From contig NZ_RBCI01000001.1 in NCBI RefSeq assembly GCF_003628535.1, positions 186,001 to 250,000 of the forward strand: a DNA stretch of 64,000 bases. Reading direction: 5' to 3'. Below are positions 35,647 to 44,070 of the stretch, one piece after another; positions within the stretch are counted from its first letter, which is position 1; each line of letters starts with the position of its first letter. Origin of the DNA: Flavisolibacter nicotianae. GTDB lineage: Bacteria; Bacteroidota; Bacteroidia; Chitinophagales; Chitinophagaceae. The position numbers and the translations under genes are program-made. The notes below the pieces were generated by a model. That model was not told the DNA's origin. It ran no database searches and saw nothing but the letters and a program-made list of their open reading frames with translations.

Positions 35647-36894
35647 ATGGCGAAAAATATTTTACACTGTTCGTTCTGTGGCCGCAGCCGGGATGAAGTC
35701 CGGATATTGATTGCGGGGCAGGAAGGACATATCTGCGAGAATTGTGTGGACCATGCCCGTGAAATCATCGAGCAGGAGCTGATGGTGCGTGACGACAAGG
35801 CCTCTGCCCAATCTGCTTTCAAACTGACGGTGAAAAAACCCATCGAGATCAAAAAATTCCTCGACGAATACATCATTGGCCAGGACGAAGCGAAAAAAGT
35901 GATGGCCGTTGCCGTTTACAATCACTACAAGCGCCTTCAATACAAAGCGACCGACACCCCAAAAGACGAGATCGAAATTGAAAAAAGCAACATCGTCATG
36001 GTGGGTGAAACCGGTACGGGTAAAACTCTGCTGGCCAAAACCATTGCCAAGCTGCTGAACGTGCCGTTTGCGATCGTCGATGCAACGGTCTTCACCGAAG
36101 CCGGCTACGTGGGCGAAGACGTGGAAAGCATCCTCACCCGGCTGCTGCAGGTTTGCAACTACGACGTGGCGGCTGCCGAACGCGGCATTGTATACATCGA
36201 CGAGATCGACAAGATTGCCCGCAAAAGCGACAACCCGTCCATCACCCGTGATGTGAGCGGCGAAGGTGTGCAGCAAGGAATGCTGAAGCTCCTGGAAGGA
36301 ACCGACGTGCTGGTTCCGCCGCAGGGCGGTCGCAAGCACCCCGAGCAAAAGCTTATCAAGATCAACACGCAGAATATTCTCTTTATCTGCGGCGGCGCCT
36401 TCGACGGCATCGACCGGATCATTGCCCGCCGGGTACAAACCAACACCATCGGTTTTAACGTGGACAAGGTGCAACAGGACAGCATGAAGAAAAACCTGCT
36501 GCGCTACGTAAACGCACAGGACCTGAAAGCCTTTGGTTTGATCCCGGAATTGCTGGGACGTTTGCCGGTTGTGACCCACCTGGACCCGCTGGATGCATCG
36601 ACCTTGCGGGCCATCCTGACCGAACCGAAGAATGCCCTGATCAAGCAGTATATGCGCCTTTTTGAACTCGAAGGTATCCAGCTCCGCATCGAAGAGGATG
36701 TGCTGGACTTTATGGTGGAAAAAGCCGTGGAGTACAAACTGGGTGCAAGAGGGTTGCGCAGCATCTGCGAAAATATCCTGACCGATGCCATGTTTGAACT
36801 GCCTTCTTCGAAAGAAAAATACTTTACGCTTGACCTCGAATACGCCCAGCGCAAGTTCGACAAGAGCAAGATGAGCCTCTTGAAAGTTGCCTAA
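35647..36894 (+). CDS. clpX: ATP-dependent Clp protease ATP-binding subunit ClpX
   Basis: 415 residues. The N-terminal zinc-binding domain uses Cys8, Cys11, Cys30 and Cys33 (CSFCGRS ... CENC). Walker A GETGTGKT is at 120-127, Walker [14 protein letters not shown] follows, and [12 protein letters not shown] is the sensor 2 region. It unfolds tagged substrates and threads them into ClpP. It has its own promoter box and is separated from the two clpP genes by 553 bases of repeats. Confidence 0.97.
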   Translation: MAKNILHCSFCGRSRDEVRILIAGQEGHICENCVDHAREIIEQELMVRDDKASAQSAFKLTVKKPIEIKKFLDEYIIGQDEAKKVMAVAVYNHYKRLQYKATDTPKDEIEIEKSNIVMVGETGTGKTLLAKTIAKLLNVPFAIVDATVFTEAGYVGEDVESILTRLLQVCNYDVAAAERGIVYIDEIDKIARKSDNPSITRDVSGEGVQQGMLKLLEGTDVLVPPQGGRKHPEQKLIKINTQNILFICGGAFDGIDRIIARRVQTNTIGFNVDKVQQDSMKKNLLRYVNAQDLKAFGLIPELLGRLPVVTHLDPLDASTLRAILTEPKNALIKQYMRLFELEGIQLRIEEDVLDFMVEKAVEYKLGARGLRSICENILTDAMFELPSSKEKYFTLDLEYAQRKFDKSKMSLLKVA

Positions 36895-36996
36895 TGTGCA
36901 AATTCGCAAATGTGAAAATTTGAAAATGGAAGAAAGCTAAATGCAGTATACTTCATTTTCAGATTTTCACATTTTCATATTTTCAAATTAACACCC

Positions 36997-37179
36997 ATGT
37001 TTGGACTCAGCAAAGACAATGTACAAGGCCAGGTTGGCGAGTTGGTAGAACGTTTAAAGAGCGGTGCCAACCTTAATGACGAACAGGCACAAAAAGTGCT
37101 GGAAACCATCAAAAGTTTCGTGGTAGAAAAATACCCGATGCTGTCAGGCGCCGTAAACAGTATGTTTGGTGACAAATAA
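36997..37179 (+). CDS. 60-residue helical protein, paralogue of the protein at 40847
   Basis: Sequence is amphipathic throughout; LNDEQAQKVLETIKSF and VEKYPMLSGAVNSMFG align with DKAQQVLGVVASF and KQKFPMMAGQIDSVLG of the protein encoded at 40847-41074. No signal peptide or membrane helix. The stop codon abuts the TTG start of the lipoprotein gene, so the two are likely translated together. Upstream (36895-36990) is an AT-rich inverted repeat of TTTTCACATTTTC words. I do not recognise a named family; the pattern is reminiscent of small DUF937/DUF2780-type helical proteins, without certainty. Confidence 0.7.
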   Translation: MFGLSKDNVQGQVGELVERLKSGANLNDEQAQKVLETIKSFVVEKYPMLSGAVNSMFGDK

Positions 37180-38217
37180 TTGTCATTGCGCAACGGCCCT
37201 CTTTTTTTTCAACGCTGCACCATTTTTTTCTTTCTCTTTCTGCTTTGCTCCTGCAAGGAAAGAGAAGAGCGAAAGGTGCAGCGTTCGTTTTATTACTGGA
37301 AAACCGCTTTTCACCTCTCCCCCGGCGAACACGAAACACTCAACAGGCTTTCCGTACACCGGCTTTATGTCAAATTCTTCGACGTGGAGTGGAATGGCGA
37401 ACGCAACGCTCCGCAGCCGGCCGCCAAAAGCATCTTTCAGCAAAAGCCGCCGGCCGGAATCACTATAACGCCGGTTGTTTTCATCACGCAGGAACCGCTG
37501 CAAAAATCCAGTCCGGCCCAGTTGGATACGATGGCAGCCAACATTGCCAGACTGCTCCAGTCACTTGCCACCAGCAACCAACTAGCGCTTTCGAATGAAG
37601 TGCAAATCGACTGCGACTGGACAGCGGCAACGAAAGAAAACTATTTTCACTTCCTGCAGGCAATCCAAAAGCAGCCCTTCGTTCAAAACAAGGTTCTTTC
37701 AGCCACCATTCGCTTGCACCAGTTAAAGTTTCACAGTCAGACCGGCGTGCCACCGGTGCAAAAAGGCCTGCTCATGTGTTACAACATGGGCAACCTGCGC
37801 TACCCGCAAACTAAGAATTCCATCATCGAAGAATCTGAATTCAAAAAATACATCGGCCACATAGAAAACTATCCCCTGGCGCTGGACGTGGCCCTGCCCA
37901 TTTTTGATTGGTATATCCTCTTCGACGGTAACAATTACAAGGGCCTGGTGCGGGACTTTTCTCCCGGCAGGACGTGGGCCAAAAAAGACCGGATTGAATT
38001 TGCTTCGGATACGCTCATCAGCGGGTACGCCTTTCGAAAAGGACAATGGTTGCGCCATGAACGAAGCGATGCAGAAACCATAAGAAACTGTGCGGCGCTG
38101 CTCGGTAAAAAAATCAAAGCGAACGAACTCACTGTAATTTTATACCACCTCGACGAGGACAACCTGACCAATTACACACTGCATGAACTGGAAAGCTTTT
38201 ACAATCGCCTGCGTTAG
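37180..38217 (+). CDS. Lipoprotein of unknown function, probable TTG start
   Basis: 345 residues. The only usable start is TTG at 37180, immediately after the previous stop codon (or a TTG two codons on); the next ATG is far inside the gene. The N-terminus is a lipoprotein signal (CTIFFFLFLLCSC, then KERE). The body has GITITPVVFITQEPLQKS, NEVQIDCDWTAATKENYF, GLLMCYNMGNLRYP, YPLALDVALPIFDWYILF and LTVILYHLDEDNLTNYT. The DCDW and DVALPIFDWY patterns recall a TIM-barrel-like glycoside hydrolase fold, but that is only an impression. The last 35 bases overlap the start of the following gene in another frame. Confidence 0.75.
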   Translation: MSLRNGPLFFQRCTIFFFLFLLCSCKEREERKVQRSFYYWKTAFHLSPGEHETLNRLSVHRLYVKFFDVEWNGERNAPQPAAKSIFQQKPPAGITITPVVFITQEPLQKSSPAQLDTMAANIARLLQSLATSNQLALSNEVQIDCDWTAATKENYFHFLQAIQKQPFVQNKVLSATIRLHQLKFHSQTGVPPVQKGLLMCYNMGNLRYPQTKNSIIEESEFKKYIGHIENYPLALDVALPIFDWYILFDGNNYKGLVRDFSPGRTWAKKDRIEFASDTLISGYAFRKGQWLRHERSDAETIRNCAALLGKKIKANELTVILYHLDEDNLTNYTLHELESFYNRLR

Positions 38218-40624
38218 TGCCGCGGCCATCTTTTTTCCCCTTAACGGTTTTACCTGCGCCGACTCGGACGATCCGCATGATTATTTCACGTCCTTTTTCA
38301 GCCGCAAGCTAGCCGCGGAACCCGTGTACGAACCGTTTTATTACACGGCCCTCCTGGATTTCTATGATGAAGATGGTTACTGGAGGCGTGAGGATTCCAT
38401 GGCCTTTGTCAACAACAGCGTTGCCCGGGAATGGACTGCTTACGGCAAAGCGGACAGTGTCAAAGCCGCCGTTCAATTGGTGTATAAAACAAAACCGGCG
38501 GAGCTGCAGTCACTCGTGGACTGTATCCGTTCCGGCAAGCCCATTCCGGCTTCATTGGCAAAAAATGCGCTGGCAAGAAACCTTGTGCGGGATAAAAAAA
38601 CAGAAGCCGTCAATTACCTGGTTTTTGCCACCCAAACAGAAAAGGTCAGCTCGTCCACCGATTGGGAAGCGAACCTTCACGACAGCCTGCAGATCGACAA
38701 ATTTATCGGCGAAGCCAATGCCGCTTTCGCAAATGCCAAGGACCCGTTCCTCAAAAACAAATATGCTTTTCAGCGCTGCAAGCTGGCGTTTTATAACAAC
38801 CGGTTTACGGACTGCATTCGCTGGTACGACGACTATTTCACCGAATCCAGTACGGCAGCCGTTGCGCAACTGGCACTTTCTTACAAAGCCGGCAGTTTGT
38901 TCAGGACAGGCAAACTTGCCGAAGCGGCTTATACTTACAGCAAGGCTTTCCTGCTTTCCGATCAAAACAAAAAAAGCAACTACCTCGGCTTTTTGTGGGC
39001 CAGCGATTTTTGCAACCAGGATTTGATCCCGGCCTACACGGCTCTTTGCAAAAACACGAAGGAAAAAGCAGGCATGACCGCTCTATTCGGCCTGTATGGA
39101 ACGGGTTACCGGCTGGACGTTTTGCAAAAACTTCATCAGCTCGATCCGTCTTCCACCTTCCTGCCGCTGCTAGCCACGCGGGAGATCAACAAGCTGGAAG
39201 AGCAGTACCTCACACCATTGCTTGACAAAGAAAAAGGCGGCAAATCGCTTTACGGAAGCTGGATATGGAACGAGGACGATTCAACAAAGGCTAAAGCAGA
39301 CGACAGGGCGCAGGTAGTAAAGACCGCACAGTTTTTTGAAACATTGCTCAACGAAAAATCGCTTCCGCACCGCGGCCTTTACGGTGCCGGCGCTGCCTAC
39401 CTGCATTTTGTGAACAAAGATTACGAAGGCGCCAAAACAATCCTGGCAAAAGCAAGTGCAGTACCCGTTGACGAGAAGACCAAGGAACAACTCCAACTAA
39501 TCAACCTGTTGATTGCGGCCAACGAAGACAAGACGATCGCCAAAGAAAGAGAATCTCAACTGCTGCCTTCACTGAAATGGCTGGTGCAAAAAGCAAAAAC
39601 GGACGGGGATTACCAAATTTTCTGCCGCAACTTTTTTTCGCAGATCCTGGCGCAGAAATACGAGCAGCAGGGCAGTATTGCCAGGGCGGCGCTGGCCTAT
39701 GCCTTGTCCGATATGGCTTTTTTGTACAAAGGAAAGCGGGACGATTATTCGTACGGAATGGCACTTGGGTTTGCACGGGAAGAAATGAATACCGCAAGCC
39801 TGCTCGATTTGTACAACATCATGACCGCACCGGCCACGGAAACGGAAAAGTTCCTGGTGCAAAATGCGTCCATCCAACGCGACGATGTGATCGATGTCAT
39901 TGGCACCTCGCACCTGCGTGACCGCAATTATTCAAAAGCCATCGAATGGCTAAGCAAAGCGCACAAGCTGCAACCGCTTGTTGAAAGCCAGTACAACTAC
40001 CAGACCGACAAAGAGACCACCGTCAACGTAGATCCCTTTCACGATTACCTGAACGACTGGCAGCGGCTCAGCAAATCCGTTGCCGTTCCGTATACCAAGC
40101 TGACGCTGGCCAAAAAGCTGCAGGAAATGGACACAAAGATCCGGAGCGGCGCAGCGGTGGCCGACAAAGCCCGCCTGTATTACCAGTATGCCAGTGCCCT
40201 GTACAACCTGAGCTATTATGGCAACAGCTGGAACGCCGTGGCCTATTACCGCACCGGCGGCGACTGGAACGAAGGCACCTATTCATTGCCCTGGCAGAAA
40301 GAATATTTCGGCGTGTCTACCGCCAAAACGTTTTACCAGAAAGCCTACGAGGCGGCCACCGACAAAGAGTTCAAAGCGGCCTGCCTGTTTATGGTGGCCA
40401 AATGTGCACAACGGCAAATACCCCGGCCAACATATGAATACAACAGCAATTACGAAGCGTACGAAAAAGCAGACTCTCTTTTCCAGCAAAAATTCAAAAA
40501 CAATCTTCTGTTCGGTCGTTTTCAATCCGAATTCAGTACCACACGGTTTTATCAATACGCCTATAACCGTTGCAGTTACCTGCGGGATTATGTAAAGCAA
40601 ACCGCACCGGCGAAGCGGAGGTAA
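38183..40624 (+). CDS. Large secreted TPR-like repeat protein of unknown function
   Basis: 813 residues with a signal peptide (MNWKAFTIACVSAAAIFFPLNGFTCA). The rest is almost entirely helical, with TPR-like pairs such as AAVAQLALSYKAGSLFRTGKL, AAYTYSKAFLLSDQ, SIARAALAYALSDMAFLY, NYSKAIEWLSKAHKLQP and ARLYYQYASALYNLSYYG. No enzymatic motif was found. Its start lies 35 bases inside the lipoprotein gene, implying coupled translation, so the two products probably work together in the envelope. The lipoprotein could be its anchor or cofactor. Confidence 0.8.
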   Translation: MNWKAFTIACVSAAAIFFPLNGFTCADSDDPHDYFTSFFSRKLAAEPVYEPFYYTALLDFYDEDGYWRREDSMAFVNNSVAREWTAYGKADSVKAAVQLVYKTKPAELQSLVDCIRSGKPIPASLAKNALARNLVRDKKTEAVNYLVFATQTEKVSSSTDWEANLHDSLQIDKFIGEANAAFANAKDPFLKNKYAFQRCKLAFYNNRFTDCIRWYDDYFTESSTAAVAQLALSYKAGSLFRTGKLAEAAYTYSKAFLLSDQNKKSNYLGFLWASDFCNQDLIPAYTALCKNTKEKAGMTALFGLYGTGYRLDVLQKLHQLDPSSTFLPLLATREINKLEEQYLTPLLDKEKGGKSLYGSWIWNEDDSTKAKADDRAQVVKTAQFFETLLNEKSLPHRGLYGAGAAYLHFVNKDYEGAKTILAKASAVPVDEKTKEQLQLINLLIAANEDKTIAKERESQLLPSLKWLVQKAKTDGDYQIFCRNFFSQILAQKYEQQGSIARAALAYALSDMAFLYKGKRDDYSYGMALGFAREEMNTASLLDLYNIMTAPATETEKFLVQNASIQRDDVIDVIGTSHLRDRNYSKAIEWLSKAHKLQPLVESQYNYQTDKETTVNVDPFHDYLNDWQRLSKSVAVPYTKLTLAKKLQEMDTKIRSGAAVADKARLYYQYASALYNLSYYGNSWNAVAYYRTGGDWNEGTYSLPWQKEYFGVSTAKTFYQKAYEAATDKEFKAACLFMVAKCAQRQIPRPTYEYNSNYEAYEKADSLFQQKFKNNLLFGRFQSEFSTTRFYQYAYNRCSYLRDYVKQTAPAKRR

Positions 40625-40628
40625 AAGA

Positions 40629-40675
40629 GGGATATTAGATATTGGGATATTGAGATATTGAGATATTGGGATACT
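40629..40675. repeat. Short tandem array of GATATTGA units
   Basis: GATATTGAGATATTGAGATA-type units of about 8-9 bases repeat five or six times right after the TPR protein stop. AT-rich word repeats like this occur in several gaps of the window. Confidence 0.65.
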
Positions 40676-40846
40676 TGCGTAGGGTGACTTTTTTGGAAGG
40701 CCTTGCGGGTAGCAAATGGACCGTCTGTTTTGACGACTTTTCCTACACCATTCACAAGCCAGCACGCACAACTGGGTTTTTCGTTTGCTGACAGCTTGCA
40801 GCGAACAGCTAGCGGCTTCTTTTGTATCTTAGAAAAAACAAATACC

Positions 40847-41074
40847 ATGGTACAAGACTTAATCAACCAGATTGTAGAAAAGACAGGCGTTCCGGCCGAC
40901 AAGGCACAGCAGGTGTTGGGCGTCGTGGCCAGTTTTGTCAAGCAAAAATTTCCCATGATGGCAGGACAGATCGATTCGGTGCTTGGCGCAGGCGGCGGCC
41001 AGGCCGGTGGCAACACCAATGCGGAAGGCGGCAGCAATTTTATGGGCGATATCGGCGGGAAACTCGGTTTTTAA
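40847..41074 (+). CDS. 75-residue helical protein with Gly/Asn-rich tail, paralogue of the protein at 36997
   Basis: Starts at MVQDLINQIVEKTG; the frame upstream is not protein-like. Residues 1-45 align with the 36997 protein (DKAQQVLGVVASFVKQKFPMMAGQIDSVLG). The rest is a Gly/Asn/Ala-rich tail (GAGGGQAGGNTNAEGGSNF). No signal peptide. It is followed by a strong terminator. The two paralogues bracket the lipoprotein and TPR genes, which suggests one functional set. Confidence 0.72.
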   Translation: MVQDLINQIVEKTGVPADKAQQVLGVVASFVKQKFPMMAGQIDSVLGAGGGQAGGNTNAEGGSNFMGDIGGKLGF

Positions 41075-41079
41075 AATAG

Positions 41080-41109
41080 CAAAAGGCCTTCCCCTTGGAA
41101 GGCCTTTTG
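41080..41109. terminator. Bidirectional terminator
   Basis: Perfect 13-bp arms (CAAAAGGCCTTCC / GGAAGGCCTTTTG) with a CCTT loop, between the 75-residue protein gene and the convergent 41129 gene. Confidence 0.88.
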
Positions 41110-41128
41110 TTGATGCGTCGTTGTGCTT

Positions 41129-41851
41129 TTATTTCGAACCCAGTTCCGGCTTCAGGAACAGGAGTTCTCCCCACTGGTGGCTTACGCTGGTTTTGAAAAT
41201 TTCGAGGTAGCGTTTCCAGGCATCCTCGCCCCCGTTTGCCTTGGCAAATGTTACGGCCAGCGGTGGCCTGAAGGCCGTTTCTCTTTCCTTCAAACCCTGC
41301 TTGTACATCGTAATGGTCATGAATTGCGGTTCTCCCGACGAACTACTTTGAAAGACAGCCACGGACTGGTCTGTGTCTGTCCAGTTTTTTTTCATGGCCT
41401 TGTACCACTCCTCTACGTCTCCTATGTAGCCGGGCTTTTGATAAAGATGGTTGATGGCAATCTTTCCGGTGACCGCCGACAGGTCGGCCGTGCTCAGGTC
41501 GAGCCGGTAACTAAAATAGTCGCTGCGCATTTTGTCGGTCAGCAAAGGCTGGACGTTCATTTCCCAGTCGTCCATGTGGGCCTTGCTGATGTCACCCCGG
41601 TTGTCGATTCCCTCCCAATTGTTGGGACCTTCCGCTACCATGTATCCACCGGCATCCGGTCCGCTTTCAATGGAGAAAACCATCCACCGCACATCGGCTT
41701 TATGGTATTTCTGGGCATGAGCACCGACGGCTTTTTCAAACAGGGTCACCTTGTCGGCTTTGGGAAAATAGCGTGAAACGGTGAGGACGCTTTTCTCCTG
41801 TGCAAAAAGCACCACTGGCATAGCCAGCAATAACAGGAATTGCTTTTTCAT
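41129..41851 (-). CDS. Secreted protein of unknown function
   Basis: 240 residues from MKKQFLLLLAMPVVLFAQ, a signal peptide; a start two codons upstream is possible. Mature part contains SVLTVSRYFPKADKVTLFEKAVGAHAQKYH, RWMVFSIESGPDAGGYMVAEGP, MDDWEMNVQPLLTDKM and QFMTITMYKQGLKERE. Two similar halves around VSRYFPKADKV and MTITMYKQGLKER suggest a repeated ferredoxin-like (dimeric alpha-beta barrel) fold. No catalytic motif recognised. It is alone on its strand with a shared terminator downstream. Confidence 0.75.
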   Translation of the reverse strand: MKKQFLLLLAMPVVLFAQEKSVLTVSRYFPKADKVTLFEKAVGAHAQKYHKADVRWMVFSIESGPDAGGYMVAEGPNNWEGIDNRGDISKAHMDDWEMNVQPLLTDKMRSDYFSYRLDLSTADLSAVTGKIAINHLYQKPGYIGDVEEWYKAMKKNWTDTDQSVAVFQSSSSGEPQFMTITMYKQGLKERETAFRPPLAVTFAKANGGEDAWKRYLEIFKTSVSHQWGELLFLKPELGSK

Positions 41852-42059
41852 GTGCAATTGTTTTAACGTTAATCAATAAGAGGCCGCGTTGGTCAGGAGG
41901 AAAACAGCGGTTTAGAAGGGAGAATTAGACGGTTAAAATGACAAGAGAAGTTATCCGAATTTACACCTGTTTTTTCAAACCCTACCCGGCAGATTTGAGA
42001 ATCTGCAGCCCGGAAACTTTCTTACATTTAAGTATTGCGACGTTTTAAAACCCGGGATC

Positions 42060-43235
42060 ATGAACGACATGCGCTTCTACCAGGATCTCCGGCCCGTGAA
42101 ACTCCCGCTTGCAACTGTTTTTTGCCCGCCCAATTTTTATGCTGTCCCGGCCGGGTGGCATGTGATCATTTCCGATGTAAAGAACTCCACACTGGCGGTG
42201 GCAGAAGGCCGTCACAGCGATGTCAATCTTGTGGCAGCCGGCAGCCTTATTGCCGCCTTGAACGTGGCCAAAAAATACCGGATCGAAGTGCCCTTTTTCT
42301 TTGGGGGCGACGGCAGCACCTTGCTGGTACCGGAAGCGGTTCACAAAGAAACCATGGACGGGTTGCTGGCACACAGCCGCAACAGCAAAAAGAATTTTGG
42401 ACTGGAGATGCACATCGGCAGCCTGCCCGTACAGGCAATCTGGGATGCCGGCCATTCTCTCCGGCTGGCGAAGCTTGCCATCGACCCCGCTTACAGCAAA
42501 GCCATCGCGGTGGGTAGCGGGCTGCGGTTTGCCGAACAAACGATTAAACAGAAAGGGGTGGATCAAGCCGATAGGCTGCCGTCGAACGCCCAACTGAATT
42601 TAACCGGGCTGGAATGCCGCTGGAACAAAGTGGCCCCGCCCCGCGAAGAAGCCGAAAACAGTTGCTACCTGATTGAAGCGCCCAATCCGGAAAATCAACT
42701 TCACGTGTATACGGCGGTGTTTGCCACAATTGAAGACATCTACGGCGACCTGCAAAAACGCACCCCGTTGAGCATGGAGCAGCTCAAACCCCTGTACAAC
42801 TGGCAAAAGCTGAAAAAAGAAATGCTGGTCAAATTTGGCCGGTGGAAGCCGGCCTACCTGCTGGAAACATTCCTGCGGATGGTCTTCGGCGTCTTTTCGT
42901 TCCGGTACAATTGGGATATCGGCGGCATCCGGGCCAACGATTACTTGGCACAACTGATTGCCCATGCCGACACGCTGACCGTTGAGGGACGCATCACCAC
43001 CATCATTTGCAGCACGCCGGACAAGCACGGGCAGTTCCTCGATTACCTGTCGCAGGAAGAGCAAAAAGGCCTGCTGGTCTTTGGTCACCATGTCAGCAAG
43101 GAAAGCATCATGACCTGCTATATCGAAAACCGCAATGCCAAGCACATTCACTTTGTCGACGGCGCCGATGGCGGGTATACGGAAGCTTCGAAAGAATTAA
43201 AAGGCAAGCTGAAGAAATTGCACCTCGTCGAGTGA
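42060..43235 (+). CDS. DUF3095 protein with nucleotidyl-cyclase-like motifs
   Basis: 391 residues, full length for DUF3095. Near the N-terminus, GWHVIISDVKNSTLAVAEGRHSDVNLVAAGSLIAALN is followed by VPFFFGGDGSTLLVPEAV (GGDG at 82-85). The Asp39 in ISDVKNST and the GGDG hairpin match the metal-binding pattern of class III nucleotidyl cyclases. The C-terminal half has FRYNWDIGGI and HHVSKESIMTCYIENRNAKHIHFVDGADGGYT. A cyclase role is inference; no catalytic proof is known to me. No signal peptide, so cytosolic. Confidence 0.85.
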   Translation: MNDMRFYQDLRPVKLPLATVFCPPNFYAVPAGWHVIISDVKNSTLAVAEGRHSDVNLVAAGSLIAALNVAKKYRIEVPFFFGGDGSTLLVPEAVHKETMDGLLAHSRNSKKNFGLEMHIGSLPVQAIWDAGHSLRLAKLAIDPAYSKAIAVGSGLRFAEQTIKQKGVDQADRLPSNAQLNLTGLECRWNKVAPPREEAENSCYLIEAPNPENQLHVYTAVFATIEDIYGDLQKRTPLSMEQLKPLYNWQKLKKEMLVKFGRWKPAYLLETFLRMVFGVFSFRYNWDIGGIRANDYLAQLIAHADTLTVEGRITTIICSTPDKHGQFLDYLSQEEQKGLLVFGHHVSKESIMTCYIENRNAKHIHFVDGADGGYTEASKELKGKLKKLHLVE

Positions 43236-43308
43236 AGCGCTACGCTATAAAACACCCGGCGGCAAAGGGGGTGGCAGAACAAGAAAGAAGGGATTTGTTG
43301 ACGCACAC

Positions 43309-43878
43309 TCACACCGGTTTTTTCGATAAATCGACATACACGATCCGGTGCGTTTTTTTGCTAAAACCATCCGACGAAAACAGTTTTTTGAAGAGGAATC
43401 CCAGGCCGAAGGCGCCGCCGGCGATTCCAATCCGGCGTAAATTCTTGCCATCGGTTAGTGGCAGGTCGAACAGGGCGCCGTTCAAAACATTCAGTGCAAA
43501 ATAGCCGGCGCCACCGGTCATGAGCATGGGACTGACCGCACGCTGCAAAAAGCTTTTGCGGCGATTCAGCAAAATGCGTTTGATCTCCCTGACAGGCATA
43601 CCCACGAGTGTGGTGGCGACCGTATCTTTCATATATGTGCCCCAGGCAGTGGGGTAATAACGGATATCGTACAGCAGCAGGAACAGGCTGTCGTTGCGAA
43701 TGTTTTGTACCGGGCCATTCAGGTAACTGCCATCGGTTTGCTGCAGAACGATCTCCGAACCGGTGTAAAAATTTTTCAGCACCCGCCCATTCCAGTTCCG
43801 AACGCTGATGTAATCGAGGCTTTGGGCAAAGGCCGTTTGCAGGGAACAAAGAAACAGGAAGAGAAGCAGCGGTTTCAT
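43309..43878 (-). CDS. Small exported protein of unknown function
   Basis: 189 residues with a signal peptide (KPLLLFLFLCSLQTAFAQ). The mature part starts with YISVRNWNGRVLKNFYTGSEIVLQQTDGSYLNGPVQNIRNDSLFL, a small beta segment also seen in other Bacteroidota hypotheticals, then a Gly-rich hydrophobic region (MLMTGGAGYFALNVLNGALF, GIAGGAFGLGFLFKKLF) that may insert in a membrane. No function assigned. It is convergent with the DUF3095 gene and divergent from yihY. Confidence 0.75.
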   Translation of the reverse strand: MKPLLLFLFLCSLQTAFAQSLDYISVRNWNGRVLKNFYTGSEIVLQQTDGSYLNGPVQNIRNDSLFLLLYDIRYYPTAWGTYMKDTVATTLVGMPVREIKRILLNRRKSFLQRAVSPMLMTGGAGYFALNVLNGALFDLPLTDGKNLRRIGIAGGAFGLGFLFKKLFSSDGFSKKTHRIVYVDLSKKPV

Positions 43879-44070
43879 GTCCTGAAGCTACACGCTGCAC
43901 CCCTATCAAAAGGTTAATTTCCGGATGTTGAATTTCCGGCCTGCTGTTTCTACTTTTAACAAAGCAATTCTTTTCAGCAAGGCAGGTTCTTTCCCTGTTT
44001 TCTGTAAAAGATCGTGCGACAAACCACCACCACGCAGCCACCCTTTTTTACATCACTAAAATGCAGAAAC

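Noticed and set aside
35662-36909. Long open frame on the minus strand across clpX
   Set aside because: It mirrors the clpX frame almost exactly and its product has no domain; clpX is unmistakable.
40629-40675. CRISPR array
   Set aside because: Units are 8-9 bases with no spacers; no cas genes in the window.
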